DNA of 15,271 nucleotides from Kiritimatiellia bacterium (GTDB lineage Bacteria > Verrucomicrobiota > Kiritimatiellia > RFP12 > DVOR01): NCBI GenBank assembly GCA_017457555.1, contig JAFTHG010000188.1, positions 1 through 15,271 of the forward strand, read 5' to 3'. Numbering within the stretch: position 1 is the stretch's first letter; each line of letters opens with the position of its first letter. The notes beneath the pieces are model-generated. The model was not told the DNA's origin, did no database searches, and worked only from the letters and a program-made list of their open reading frames with translations. Position numbers and translations under genes: made by a program. Positions 1 through 7,318 of the stretch are shown here, piece by piece.

Positions 1-2
1 CA

Positions 3-362
3 ACATCAAATCTCCTTTTTGGGATTGGTACTATTCTTGTTGCCTGTCTTTCTTACTATCTAAAACTGAGCCAATTCGTTACAGTGCCAATTTTGCTACT
101 TTGTGCTTATTTATCAATCCCGACGACTCCGTTACCCAAGACTTTAACTGCATGTGCGTTTCCCATTTATTTGTTGCATATGATTCCGTTATCTCTTGTC
201 AATCTTGCAGTTAAGAATATCCCTCTGTTATCTTTTCTCAAAACATCTGTGGCAGGATGGGTGGTTGTTGGTGGCAGTATTATGATGATCTGTATCGTGA
301 TGTGTAAGGGAATGCGAAAAGGAATGCCAAACTTTTCAACGTTACTCTTTGGCGGACGATAG
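3..362 (+). CDS. Acyltransferase 3 family membrane protein, C-terminal part (5' end outside window)
   Basis: The reading frame is open from the left edge of the window to a TAG at 360-362, giving the last ~119 residues of a larger protein. A GTG at 84 is in frame but has coding-like hydrophobic sequence before it, so it is internal. The visible part holds three or four membrane segments. It contains the FPIYLLHMIPL stretch, typical of the last helices of acyltransferase 3 (OafA/NodX/WecH-like) proteins, and ends in LLFGGR, a common C-terminus in that family. Members transfer acetyl or other acyl groups to surface sugars or lipids at the inner membrane. The catalytic N-terminal half, with its conserved His and Arg, lies outside the window, so substrate and activity cannot be judged. 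The family call is inferred from these C-terminal motifs alone. Confidence 0.66.
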   Translation, partial: TSNLLFGIGTILVACLSYYLKLSQFVTVPILLLCAYLSIPTTPLPKTLTACAFPIYLLHMIPLSLVNLAVKNIPLLSFLKTSVAGWVVVGGSIMMICIVMCKGMRKGMPNFSTLLFGGR

Positions 363-572
363 GGCTGATCTTTTCCACTACGGTATGCGTGTTATGCACA
401 TTACGATTTATGTGTGTAGCAAGTATTGCTCTTTTCCTTACAGAAATGCGTGTTATTGTTTTGCTTGATATCTTTGGGAGAGGATGTTAATCTGTTATCA
501 ATGTTGTTGGCTACGGGTGATGGCCGATGACGGATGGTTTATTTGAGCGTGTGATGCGAAAGGATGCGGATT

Positions 573-1016
573 ATGGCGTTTATCGGTAATTTGTTATGGT
601 TCGTTTGTGGTGGTTTTGTGATGGGATGCAGCTTGTTTATTTTGGGGTTGCTGTGGTGTTGCACGATTGTTGGGATTCCGGTGGGGGTGGCCCTTTTCCG
701 CATGGCATCGTTTGCATTTTTACCTTTTGGCAAAGATTTGGTTGCGGCGGAAGATGTGGGCGAAACGCGTGTGCTTGGCACGGGGTTGATGAGTTTTCTG
801 TGGATTGTTTTATTTGGTTTCTGGACGGCATTGTCGTGTGCTGTTGCGGGATTACTCTTGTGTTGCACGGTGATTGGAATTCCCTTTGGTTTGGCGTATT
901 TTAAGTTGGCTAAGGCCAGTTTCAATCCTTTGGGTAAACGGGTGGTGCCCATGGCGGTTGCAGAGGAGATTCGGCGACGTAAGGTACAACAAACGGTAAA
1001 TGCTTACACGAAGTAA
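573..1016 (+). CDS. yccF: YccF domain inner-membrane protein
   Basis: A 147-residue membrane protein with two internal copies of the YccF domain. The first has CCTIVGIPVG at about 29-38 followed by LPFGK at 50-54. The second has CCTVIGIPFG at about 97-106 followed by NPLGK at 118-122. Hydrophobic segments flank both, and the tail is basic (EEIRRRK). Length and the repeated IGIPxG...GK pattern match the E. coli YccF family, whose function is unknown. I chose ATG 573 because AAAGGA lies 8 nt upstream and the N-terminus (MAFIGNLLWF) then matches the family length. ATG 564 is in frame but has no room for a ribosome binding site. The gene stands alone, 210 nt after the acyltransferase, and ends just before a hairpin shared with the convergent operon. 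Confidence 0.87.
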   Translation: MAFIGNLLWFVCGGFVMGCSLFILGLLWCCTIVGIPVGVALFRMASFAFLPFGKDLVAAEDVGETRVLGTGLMSFLWIVLFGFWTALSCAVAGLLLCCTVIGIPFGLAYFKLAKASFNPLGKRVVPMAVAEEIRRRKVQQTVNAYTK

Positions 1017-1026
1017 GAAAGAAGAA

Positions 1027-1051
1027 GCGCCTCTGTTGATAGCAGAGGCGC
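1027..1051. terminator. Bidirectional intrinsic terminator between yccF and the PD40 operon
   Basis: A perfect 9-bp stem (GCGCCTCTG / CAGAGGCGC) encloses a 7-nt loop. It sits 10 nt after the yccF stop and 31 nt after the stop of the convergent PD40 gene. The plus side continues into CTTTATGT and the minus side into TTCTTCTTTC, so both strands have a moderately U-rich tail. It probably ends both converging transcripts. Confidence 0.82.
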
Positions 1052-1082
1052 TTTATGTAAGTGGGGGCAATGAAAGATGTTT

Positions 1083-2552
1083 TTAAGGGGTGGGGGTGTC
1101 TCGGAACTTCACGGTTTGAGCAGGTTGTGCCGCCAGTTTTCGAATTGCTTTTGGTGAACGGGTCACTGGGCCATTGGCGAATTCCGGAATGTTGTAGGAG
1201 AGCATTCGGCGCGCATGGTGTGCGGGGTCTTCCTGTGGTAAGAGGAACGGTTTGGTAAAGGTGCCAGTGGTGGCATCAAAGTGGGTGAAGTAGGGGCGTG
1301 TGTAGGTGCCGTCTTCACGTCGGGAAGAAAAGACCATCCAGGCGCCATCGGTCGTAAAGCTGTGGTAACTCTCGGTGTCCGGTGAGTTGATTTCGGTCAG
1401 GGGGCGCATGGAGCGACCTTGTAAGTCAAGTAACCAGAGGTCGGCGGCGTGGTGCCAGATGTGGAAGACGCCTTGGGGTCCTAAGGTGAAGACGAGCCAG
1501 CGTCCATCGGGGGAGAGGCGTGGCAGGGTGATGGAACGGTTGTCTTTGGAGGCATTGAGAAGCATTCGTGGTGTAGAGAAGGTGCGCTTCTGAGCGTCAT
1601 AGTCGCGCACAATCAGGTTGTAGCAGAGATTGGTGTAGGCAAGGATGGCCTGTTCGGAGCGTGCCTGCTTATCGTCAGGGATGGCATCAAAGCCGGGCTG
1701 TGCGGCCACAGAGTAGAGGCGTTTGCCATCGGGTGACCACGTGGGGAAGCAGTCAAAGATGTCGGGTTGGACTTCAATAGGGGTGGCAGTGTCACTCTCG
1801 ATATCGTAGAGTAACATATCGCTACGGGAGTCAAGGACTTCAATCTTGTCAGGGTTACGGTAGTAGAAACACTGCAATGTGTCGTTAACAGAGAAGGCGA
1901 TTTGCTTTCCGGAGGGATGCCATGCCGGATAAACGCCGGAGGAGAAGAAGGGTCCGCCTTTGAAATTACGCTTCGATCCGGGGTCGTCTTTTCCGGTGTA
2001 AATGATAGTCCCGGCATTTTCTGCGCGCAAATGAAAGAGGAAACTATCGGGGTTGCCTTGATTGAAGACGTGGCAATTGACGCATTGTTTCTGGGAGGAT
2101 TGGAGGTTGGTATAGAGCGGTTTTTCCTCAAAGGTGGTTAAATCGCGCCAGTAGATGCCGACATTCTGGTAATTTTCGTAACTTGGCGGAATCAGGCGGT
2201 AGGAGAGTGTGGGCGCGATGGCTTCCTGTGCCACATGATTGGTGGCGCAAAAGAGGGTTTGTTCACGATCGGTGACCGTGATGGTGTAATCGGAATCGGG
2301 GATGAGAAAGGCACGCCACTGTTCGGGAGAGAGACGCACTTGGGTGGGAAAGGTTTGCTCGTTTGTAGCATTTTTCAATGTCACAATAGCCGTGTCGGGA
2401 GCATTGTGAACATCAAAGTTCAGCGGTGCGATATTGGGTGGAATCGTAATCCCGGCATAGTCGGGATAGAGCGTGACGGGATTTTGTGCGAAGAGTGAGG
2501 CAGGAATCGCCAAAAGGCCGGCAATCAGGCCATAAAAGGGGGGCCGTTTCAT
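1083..2552 (-). CDS. Secreted TolB-like PD40 beta-propeller protein with a c-type haem motif (CVNCH)
   Basis: A 489-residue protein with a Sec signal peptide (MKRPPFYGLIAGLLAIPASLFA, likely cut before QNP), so it acts in the periplasm or at the surface. Residues ~25-150 form a beta-rich N-terminal part with IPPNIAPLNF. CVNCH at about 157-161 fits the CxxCH covalent haem-attachment motif. The rest carries PD40/WD40-type blades: YPAWHPSGKQIAFS (~208), FPTWSPDGKRLYSV (~269), LPRLSPDGRWLVFT (~343) and a TTDGAWMVFSS variant (~402). Similar PD40 proteins with a single CxxCH occur in Bacteroidota; their role is unknown. I chose ATG 2552 because its ATGA overlaps the stop of the upstream methyltransferase gene and it puts the basic signal-peptide start first. 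An in-frame ATG at 2564 adds four residues. It is the last gene of the five-gene operon. Haem binding is predicted from the motif only. Confidence 0.84.
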   Translation of the reverse strand: MKRPPFYGLIAGLLAIPASLFAQNPVTLYPDYAGITIPPNIAPLNFDVHNAPDTAIVTLKNATNEQTFPTQVRLSPEQWRAFLIPDSDYTITVTDREQTLFCATNHVAQEAIAPTLSYRLIPPSYENYQNVGIYWRDLTTFEEKPLYTNLQSSQKQCVNCHVFNQGNPDSFLFHLRAENAGTIIYTGKDDPGSKRNFKGGPFFSSGVYPAWHPSGKQIAFSVNDTLQCFYYRNPDKIEVLDSRSDMLLYDIESDTATPIEVQPDIFDCFPTWSPDGKRLYSVAAQPGFDAIPDDKQARSEQAILAYTNLCYNLIVRDYDAQKRTFSTPRMLLNASKDNRSITLPRLSPDGRWLVFTLGPQGVFHIWHHAADLWLLDLQGRSMRPLTEINSPDTESYHSFTTDGAWMVFSSRREDGTYTRPYFTHFDATTGTFTKPFLLPQEDPAHHARRMLSYNIPEFANGPVTRSPKAIRKLAAQPAQTVKFRDTPTP

Positions 2553-3394
2553 GACTTGGTCCATCGCACATAGGCACCAGAGGGCAACTTAAAACAGGTT
2601 TCGGCACCGGTAAGGCACATTTCGCCTGCATCAAAACTGCCTTTGAGACCACGCAAGGCTTGCCGCAGGATGTTCTCCAATACAATGGGTGTATGGCCGG
2701 GAGTGTGAGCGCTCAGGAGTAAAAAGAGGGGGTTGTCGCTGAGTAATTCGCAGCACAGGCGCAGCGTTTCGGTGAGGTCACGTTCAATCTTGTACGTTTC
2801 GCCATTGCCACCACGGCCATAAGTGGGCGGATCTAAGATGATGCCATCATACGTCCGGCCACGGCGTAATTCACGGTTCATAAATTTGTGAACGTCATCA
2901 ACGATCCAGCGGATGGGGTGTTGCTCCAATTGATTTGCCGCGGCATTGCCACGTGCCCACTGCACCATGCCCTTTGAGGCGTCCACATGGCAAACCTCAG
3001 CGCCACCATGGGCAGCAGCTAATGTTGATCCGCCGGAGTAGGCAAAGAGGTTGAGCACACGAACCGGGCGATTCGGCGCTTTTGCTGACCGAACGATTTC
3101 CTTAATCCATGCCCACTGGGCGCGTTGCTCCGGGAAGATGCCAAGGTGGCCGAAGTCGGTACCGGAGAGGCGGAACTTGGTCCCATCCACATCAATGGTC
3201 CACTCTTTTGGCAGACGATTCCGCCCATGCCAATGGTTGCCATCTTCACGGTCAAAGGAGGCATCCGCAGTTTTCCAGAGCGCAGGTTGTTGCTTTTGCC
3301 AAACGGCTTGGGCGCAGGGACGAGCTAAGATGAGATCGCCGAAACGTTCAAGTTTGGAGCCGGCGCCACTATCAAGAAGTTCGTAATCGTTCAT
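2549..3394 (-). CDS. Class I SAM-dependent methyltransferase, RlmI/RlmK-like (probable 23S rRNA methyltransferase)
   Basis: A 281-residue cytoplasmic Rossmann-fold methyltransferase. The SAM-binding motif I is VLNLFAYSGG at 113-122, followed by the acidic VDAS near 137-140 (motif II) and VDD near 165-167. The catalytic/target-base motif DPPTYGRG is at 188-195. The FAYSGG plus DPPxY combination is characteristic of the YccW/RlmI-RlmK group, which methylates cytosine C5 or guanine N7 in 23S rRNA. The N-terminal PUA domain of E. coli RlmI is absent; instead there are ~100 residues containing GNHWHGRNRLP and FGHLGIFPEQ. The exact target base cannot be read from sequence. The start lies 12 nt after the rnc stop without a clear Shine-Dalgarno, and the stop overlaps the next gene by ATGA, so translation is probably coupled on both sides. 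Confidence 0.86.
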   Translation of the reverse strand: MNDYELLDSGAGSKLERFGDLILARPCAQAVWQKQQPALWKTADASFDREDGNHWHGRNRLPKEWTIDVDGTKFRLSGTDFGHLGIFPEQRAQWAWIKEIVRSAKAPNRPVRVLNLFAYSGGSTLAAAHGGAEVCHVDASKGMVQWARGNAAANQLEQHPIRWIVDDVHKFMNRELRRGRTYDGIILDPPTYGRGGNGETYKIERDLTETLRLCCELLSDNPLFLLLSAHTPGHTPIVLENILRQALRGLKGSFDAGEMCLTGAETCFKLPSGAYVRWTKS

Positions 3395-3406
3395 AGTTAA
3401 GCGAGG

Positions 3407-4075
3407 TTATTCGTGAGCAGAGGTCGTGAGACGGGTTAAGAGATTACGCGCTGCGGCCATTTCTGCGGCTTTTCGCGTAGCGCCGGAGCCCTCAGCAGTG
3501 AGAAGATTCAATGTTGCCGAACAGTAAAAGCGTGGCGAGTGGTCTGGTCCTTCGCGTCGGATCAACTGATAAACGGGTTCGGTTTGAAGGGTGCGCTGGG
3601 CATATTGTTGCAATTCACCTTTGGGATTGTCAGAAACACCCGTGCAGTGGGCTACACTCTGGAAATCGGATTCGGTATAGAGCTGTTGGAAGAATTTTTG
3701 TGCGGCCGTCTTGCCGCCATCCAGCCATGCAGCGCCTAAGAGGGCTTCAACCGCATCTACTTCTGCCTTTTGTTTCCACGTTTTGCCCTTATTGAAGTAG
3801 GTCAGACTTTCGTGAAATGCGGGATCAAGATGGGGAATGCGCTGCAATAATCCCTGACCGGAAACCAAGTGAATCCGCATATCCGTTAAGACGCCTTCAT
3901 CGGCTTTCGGATAACGGATGTACAAAACCTCGGAAACAAGGAGTTGTAATACCGCATCGCCCAAAAACTCCAAACGCTGATTGTCCGGCTCCAGTCGATT
4001 TGGAGCCGGAACAGTCAGCGCTGTTTTGAGCAACGCAAAGTCCTTAAAAGCGTAAGGAAAGGTGGCGTTAAACAC
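3407..4075 (-). CDS. rnc: Ribonuclease III
   Basis: A 222-residue double-strand-specific endoribonuclease that matures rRNA precursors and cuts structured mRNAs. The nuclease domain (1-~150) has the signature QRLEFLGDAV at 33-42 and the second catalytic stretch AEVDAVEALLG at 104-114. The four metal ligands are present: E36, D40, D107 and E110. The position before RLEFLGD is Gln33 rather than the Glu of the E. coli and Aquifex enzymes. A dsRNA-binding domain follows at ~150-216 (PKGELQQYAQ ... GSGATRKAAEMAAARNLL). The start is GTG, 5 nt after the TAA of the SPFH gene, and no Shine-Dalgarno is visible, so translation probably depends on coupling. It is third in the operon and its downstream partner is an RNA methyltransferase. 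Confidence 0.95.
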   Translation of the reverse strand: MFNATFPYAFKDFALLKTALTVPAPNRLEPDNQRLEFLGDAVLQLLVSEVLYIRYPKADEGVLTDMRIHLVSGQGLLQRIPHLDPAFHESLTYFNKGKTWKQKAEVDAVEALLGAAWLDGGKTAAQKFFQQLYTESDFQSVAHCTGVSDNPKGELQQYAQRTLQTEPVYQLIRREGPDHSPRFYCSATLNLLTAEGSGATRKAAEMAAARNLLTRLTTSAHE

Positions 4076-4080
4076 GATGG

Positions 4081-4992
4081 TTATTTCTGAATAACGTTGG
4101 TTGCAACCTTTAAGACCGAGGCAATATCTGCCAAATTGGAGGGCAGAACCATTGTAGTGCCGGCCTTGGCCAACTTACCGAATTCGGAAATGTACTGTTC
4201 TGCCAGGCGCAAATTAACGGCATCGGCACCACCCTTATTGGTGCTGATGGAGTCGGCGATAGCGGTTAAACCTTCTGCCGTTGCCTTAGCCACCAGCAGA
4301 ATCTCCTGTGCCCGACCTTCCGCTTCGTTGATGCAACGCTGCTTTTCACCTTCAGAACGGGCGATTGCTTCCTGCTTTTCACCCTCTGCACGATTGATGC
4401 GAGCCTGCCGTTCACCTTCAGATTCGGCAATCATGGCACGCTTTTCACGTTCGGCACGCATCTGTTTTTCCATAGCATCTCGGATAGATTGGGGCGGCGT
4501 AATGGACTTGATTTCGTAACGCTTTACTTTAATTCCCCACGGATCAGACGCCTTATCAACCGCTTCGCAAATCGCAGCATTAATGGATTCGCGCACTTCA
4601 AAGATTTCGTCAAGGTCCAATTTGCCGATTTCCGAACGCATCGTTGTTTGCGCCAACTGGGTTGAGGCCCACAGGTAATTGTCAATGCCATACGAAGCCT
4701 TCGCTGGATCCATCACCTGTAAGTAGAGAATACCATCCACTTCAACCGTGATATTATCCTTTGTAATGCATTGTTGCGGAGGAACATCTACAGGGGTTTC
4801 TTTCAACGTACGGCGATACGCTACGCGGTCAATGAACGGCATTAAGATGTGGAATCCGGCGTCAAGAGTGGAGCTGTAGCGGCCAAGGCGCTCAATGATG
4901 TAGGCTTGACGTTGAGGTACAATGACGGCAGACTTGAAAAGAATTGTTAGAAACGCAATGATAATAATTGCAAGGATGATTAATTCGGGCAT
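4081..4992 (-). CDS. qmcA: SPFH/Band 7 (stomatin/prohibitin) membrane protein, QmcA-like
   Basis: A 303-residue protein with one N-terminal membrane helix (about 3-24) and an SPFH domain (about 25-175, including VIVPQRQAYIIERLGRY and AGFHILMPFIDRV). A charged coiled coil at ~175-245 contains four consecutive 11-residue units (SEGERQARINR, AEGEKQEAIAR, SEGEKQRCINE, AEGRAQEILLV) at 191-234. Such hendecad repeats are normal in bacterial stomatin homologues and support ring-shaped oligomers in the membrane. Known relatives work in membrane microdomains and pair with NfeD-type proteins; the gene just upstream encodes one. It has a good ribosome binding site (AAAGGAG, 9 nt before ATG). The symbol is given by similarity to E. 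coli QmcA. Confidence 0.91.
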   Translation of the reverse strand: MPELIILAIIIIAFLTILFKSAVIVPQRQAYIIERLGRYSSTLDAGFHILMPFIDRVAYRRTLKETPVDVPPQQCITKDNITVEVDGILYLQVMDPAKASYGIDNYLWASTQLAQTTMRSEIGKLDLDEIFEVRESINAAICEAVDKASDPWGIKVKRYEIKSITPPQSIRDAMEKQMRAEREKRAMIAESEGERQARINRAEGEKQEAIARSEGEKQRCINEAEGRAQEILLVAKATAEGLTAIADSISTNKGGADAVNLRLAEQYISEFGKLAKAGTTMVLPSNLADIASVLKVATNVIQK

Positions 4993-5037
4993 AATAGAAC
5001 TCCTTTGTGAAGTGTAGGATGTAAAGAGGAAGGGAAA

Positions 5038-5466
5038 TTATTCAACCGTTAAGGTGATGTTCTGTTGCTGCGTAACCTTGACAGTTGTGCCAGCAGCAAT
5101 CGGACGCTCTGCAATAGCCGTCCATTCGCTACCACGCACCGATACACGCCCGGTTTGCGGAGGTTGGATGGCGTGGGTGACTGTGCCGATGGCACCCACC
5201 AAACCGTCATCATCCGCATCGCCTTGGGCGAGTTCACACTTGCCATGGAGTGTTTTGCGGAAGCAGTACCGACCAAGAATCAAACTGAGAAGCGATGCGA
5301 TAACAAAGATGTATCCTTGCGTGACGAGGGTAACATCGGTGCAATAGGCGAATAACGCAGCAATCAGGGCGCCAATACCAAAGAAAATAACAATAAAGCC
5401 AGGCATGACCAATTCTGAAGCAATGAGAACGATACCGGTAATCAACCAAATCGCAGATAGACTCAT
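5038..5466 (-). CDS. NfeD-like membrane protein (short form, OB-fold tail)
   Basis: A 142-residue protein with three hydrophobic segments in the first ~67 residues and a C-terminal beta-rich OB-fold domain (~85-142; GAIGTVTHAIQPPQTGRVSV, then EWTAIAE and GTTVKV). This is the short NfeD type without the ClpP-like protease domain. NfeD proteins are thought to partner SPFH proteins, modulating membrane assemblies through the OB domain. That fits the neighbouring SPFH gene, 45 nt downstream in the same operon. It is the first gene of the operon, with a strong ribosome binding site (AAAGGAGA, 7 nt before ATG) and a promoter ~50 nt upstream. Confidence 0.9.
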   Translation of the reverse strand: MSLSAIWLITGIVLIASELVMPGFIVIFFGIGALIAALFAYCTDVTLVTQGYIFVIASLLSLILGRYCFRKTLHGKCELAQGDADDDGLVGAIGTVTHAIQPPQTGRVSVRGSEWTAIAERPIAAGTTVKVTQQQNITLTVE

Positions 5467-5511
5467 GGGATGTCTCCTTTCTCAATCAAAACGATGTCAC
5501 TAACAGCGCCT

Positions 5512-5540
5512 ATTATACACTAAAAGGAAATGGGGACAGC
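5512..5540 (-). promoter_or_regulatory. Sigma70-type promoter of the nfeD-SPFH-rnc-methyltransferase-PD40 operon
   Basis: On the minus strand there is a perfect -10 TATAAT (5517-5512) and a weak -35 GCTGTC (5540-5535) with a 17-bp spacer. Transcription should start near 5505, leaving a leader of ~39 nt. The -10 box continues as TATAATAGGCGC, identical to the promoter at 9955-9983. The -35 directly follows the U-tract of the phosphofructokinase terminator. Confidence 0.66.
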
Positions 5541-5591
5541 GCAATTTTTATTAAAAAAGAACCGCACCGACCCGTAGGGTTGATGCGGTTC
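5541..5591 (-). terminator. Intrinsic terminator of the phosphofructokinase gene
   Basis: A strong hairpin starts 18 nt after the stop at 5610. Its 8-bp outer stem is GAACCGCA / TGCGGTTC (5559-5566 with 5584-5591). A single mismatch separates this from a six-pair inner stem (CGACCC with GGGTTG) and a 3-nt loop. On the minus strand it runs into TTCTTTTTTAATAAAAATT. Confidence 0.9.
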
Positions 5592-5609
5592 GTTCTTAAT
5601 CTCTGGAGA

Positions 5610-6980
5610 TTAGGGATTATAGATGGCGCCAGTGGGCTTTGCGGCGGGATTCATGTAGAATTCCTGACCAGTAGCGTCCAACACGGAAGCCCAAAGGTTA
5701 GAGGAAAGTTCCACCTTGCGGCGCTCAATGGTTGCCAACGGAATCGGCACTAACGAGTAGTCGTCATTCAAACGCCCCACTACGCAGTTGGTGCGACCTG
5801 CCATTGCGGCGTGTACGGCCATACGGGCCAAGCGGTAGCAGAGCACCGAGTCGGATGCATCTGCCGGGCAGCTGCGAATGGTATAGCTGGGGTCAATATA
5901 CTTGACGGTAACATCGTCATTTTTGGCCTTGAAGTGGCTGGTAATGCGATTCTTCAAGAATTCACCAATATCCTTCTTGAGGATGTTGCCGGAAGCATCC
6001 TTACGGACCTCGCCTTCCATCAATTCCTGGCCTGCACCTTCTGCCACAACAATTACAGCGTGACTGCGGCCGGATTCAAAGCGACGCTCCAAAGCGCGTA
6101 AGAGACCATTTTCGCCGTCTACGGTGAAAGGCGATTCTGGAATCAGACAGAAGTTGACCACGGGGTTTGCCAATGCTGCGTAAGCGGCGATGAAGCCGGA
6201 GTCACGTCCCATCAACTTCACAAGACCGATGCCGTGATAAGCACCCAAGGCTTCAGCGTGTGCCGAACGAATCGCAGGGATGGATGCTGCCACAGCTGTT
6301 TCAAAGCCAAAGGTGCGACCCACGAAATGCAAGTCATTGTCAATAGTCTTCGGAATGCCGACCACAGAGATCCTCAAGCCACGTGCGCGGCATTCATTTG
6401 AAACGTCGCGAGCGCAACGCAACGAACCATCACCACCGATTGCGAAGAGCACATTAATGCCCAAACGTTCCAAGGTGTCAACCATGCGGGCTGTGTCCTG
6501 TTGGCCACGCGAAGAACCCAACATTGTGCCACCTTCTTCGTGAATGGTGTCCACGATATCCGGGGTCAAAAGGATGGGATCGTAGTTGTATTCAGGAATC
6601 AAGCCGGCATAGCCATAACGGAAACCATAGATGGTTTTGACGCCATAGTCAAAGGCCAGCACTTCAACCAAGCCCTTGATCACGTTGTTCAAGCCGGGGC
6701 AGAGACCGCCAGCAGTGACGATAGCAGCGCGAGTGGTTGCGGGATCGTGGAAAATCTTACGGTGTGGACCAGCGCTTTCCAACTTTGTCACCGAACCATA
6801 ACGCTTAACAAATTCGTGGACATACGAAGCACGGACGCTAAGCATTGAATACATATCGTCTGCTTCAATGAAGTGTGCGGCATTGACGATCGGCGTATCA
6901 ATCTTACATTCACCCAAAGACTCGGTGAGAAAGGTAAATTCCGAAGGGTCTTCAAGAATGCGATCAAATAGCGAAACCAT
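5610..6980 (-). CDS. pfkA: 6-phosphofructokinase of the PPi-PFK-like long group (predicted ATP-dependent)
   Basis: A 456-residue cytoplasmic enzyme that phosphorylates fructose 6-phosphate to fructose 1,6-bisphosphate, the committed glycolytic step. GGLCPGLNN at 91-99 starts the nucleotide-binding region. GGDGS is at 182-186, the catalytic PKTIDND at 210-216 and the sugar-phosphate site MGRDSGFIA at 257-265; YIDPSYTIRS at 361-370 is typical of plant/trypanosome-like long PFKs. PPi-using enzymes normally carry GGDD at the second motif. Gly at that place together with Lys in PKTIDND is the pattern of plant and trypanosomatid ATP-PFKs, so ATP is the predicted donor. The start ATG has AGAGGA 7 nt upstream. 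The gene is monocistronic, with its own promoter and terminator. The symbol is by function only; this is not the short E. coli PfkA type. Confidence 0.93.
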   Translation of the reverse strand: MVSLFDRILEDPSEFTFLTESLGECKIDTPIVNAAHFIEADDMYSMLSVRASYVHEFVKRYGSVTKLESAGPHRKIFHDPATTRAAIVTAGGLCPGLNNVIKGLVEVLAFDYGVKTIYGFRYGYAGLIPEYNYDPILLTPDIVDTIHEEGGTMLGSSRGQQDTARMVDTLERLGINVLFAIGGDGSLRCARDVSNECRARGLRISVVGIPKTIDNDLHFVGRTFGFETAVAASIPAIRSAHAEALGAYHGIGLVKLMGRDSGFIAAYAALANPVVNFCLIPESPFTVDGENGLLRALERRFESGRSHAVIVVAEGAGQELMEGEVRKDASGNILKKDIGEFLKNRITSHFKAKNDDVTVKYIDPSYTIRSCPADASDSVLCYRLARMAVHAAMAGRTNCVVGRLNDDYSLVPIPLATIERRKVELSSNLWASVLDATGQEFYMNPAAKPTGAIYNP

Positions 6981-7046
6981 AGTCTTATCCTCTCTTGCTT
7001 ACATCCCTGCTGAAACGAAAACTAAAGGATGTAAAATTGGCTCTAT

Positions 7047-7075
7047 ATTATACGTGGTTTTTGATCAAACGTCAA
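7047..7075 (-). promoter_or_regulatory. Sigma70 promoter of the phosphofructokinase gene
   Basis: Minus-strand TTGACG (7075-7070), a 17-bp spacer and TATAAT (7052-7047). This is the closest to consensus in the window. Transcription should begin near 7040, leaving a ~60-nt A-rich leader before the ATG at 6980. I see no strong structure in the leader. Confidence 0.85.
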
Positions 7076-7261
7076 ATTATTGATACAAAAGAGATGATGA
7101 ACTTGAACGTACGGTATGCTGGAGGTGCTCCTTTCTGGAAGGCGAAGTCTCTTTTTGCGCAGTGCGAATCTTTTTTGATTAGTGTTTATTACGACAATAC
7201 AAAACTCTGTCTGTATTCAATGCAATTCATTCTTGAGGTTTTGCGTAGCACCTATCATAAC
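7076..7261. other. Gene-free AT-rich spacer
   Basis: The stretch between the pfk promoter and the terminator of the next unit upstream has no convincing gene. An open frame on the plus strand (6995-7309) crosses the pfk promoter and the terminator hairpin, has no ribosome binding site and resembles nothing I know. The only supported signals in the whole 6981-7318 gap are that promoter and terminator. Confidence 0.6.
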
Positions 7262-7299
7262 AAAAACAAAACGGCTGCCTCCTGCGAGACAGCCGTTTT
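7262..7299 (-). terminator. Intrinsic terminator of the scaffold/GGGtGRT operon
   Basis: A 10-bp stem AAAACGGCTG / CAGCCGTTTT (7268-7277 with 7290-7299) encloses a 12-nt loop that can form a further 3-bp CTC/GAG pairing. On the minus strand it runs into TTTTGTTTTTG. It begins 19 nt after the stop of the GGGtGRT gene. Confidence 0.92.
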
Positions 7300-7318
7300 G
7301 ATGCAGTGAAGCAAAGGC

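Noticed and set aside
461..491. A possible promoter for yccF (TTGCTT, ~18 bp, TGTTAA).
   Set aside because: The -10 match is poor and other equally weak options exist between 363 and 563; I cannot choose one.
363..563. A terminator or small gene between the acyltransferase and yccF.
   Set aside because: I find no hairpin with a U-tract and no frame with a ribosome binding site and sensible composition here.
6995..7309. A plus-strand 104-codon open frame in the pfk upstream gap.
   Set aside because: It spans the pfk promoter and the terminator hairpin, has no ribosome binding site, and its sequence looks like translated non-coding DNA.
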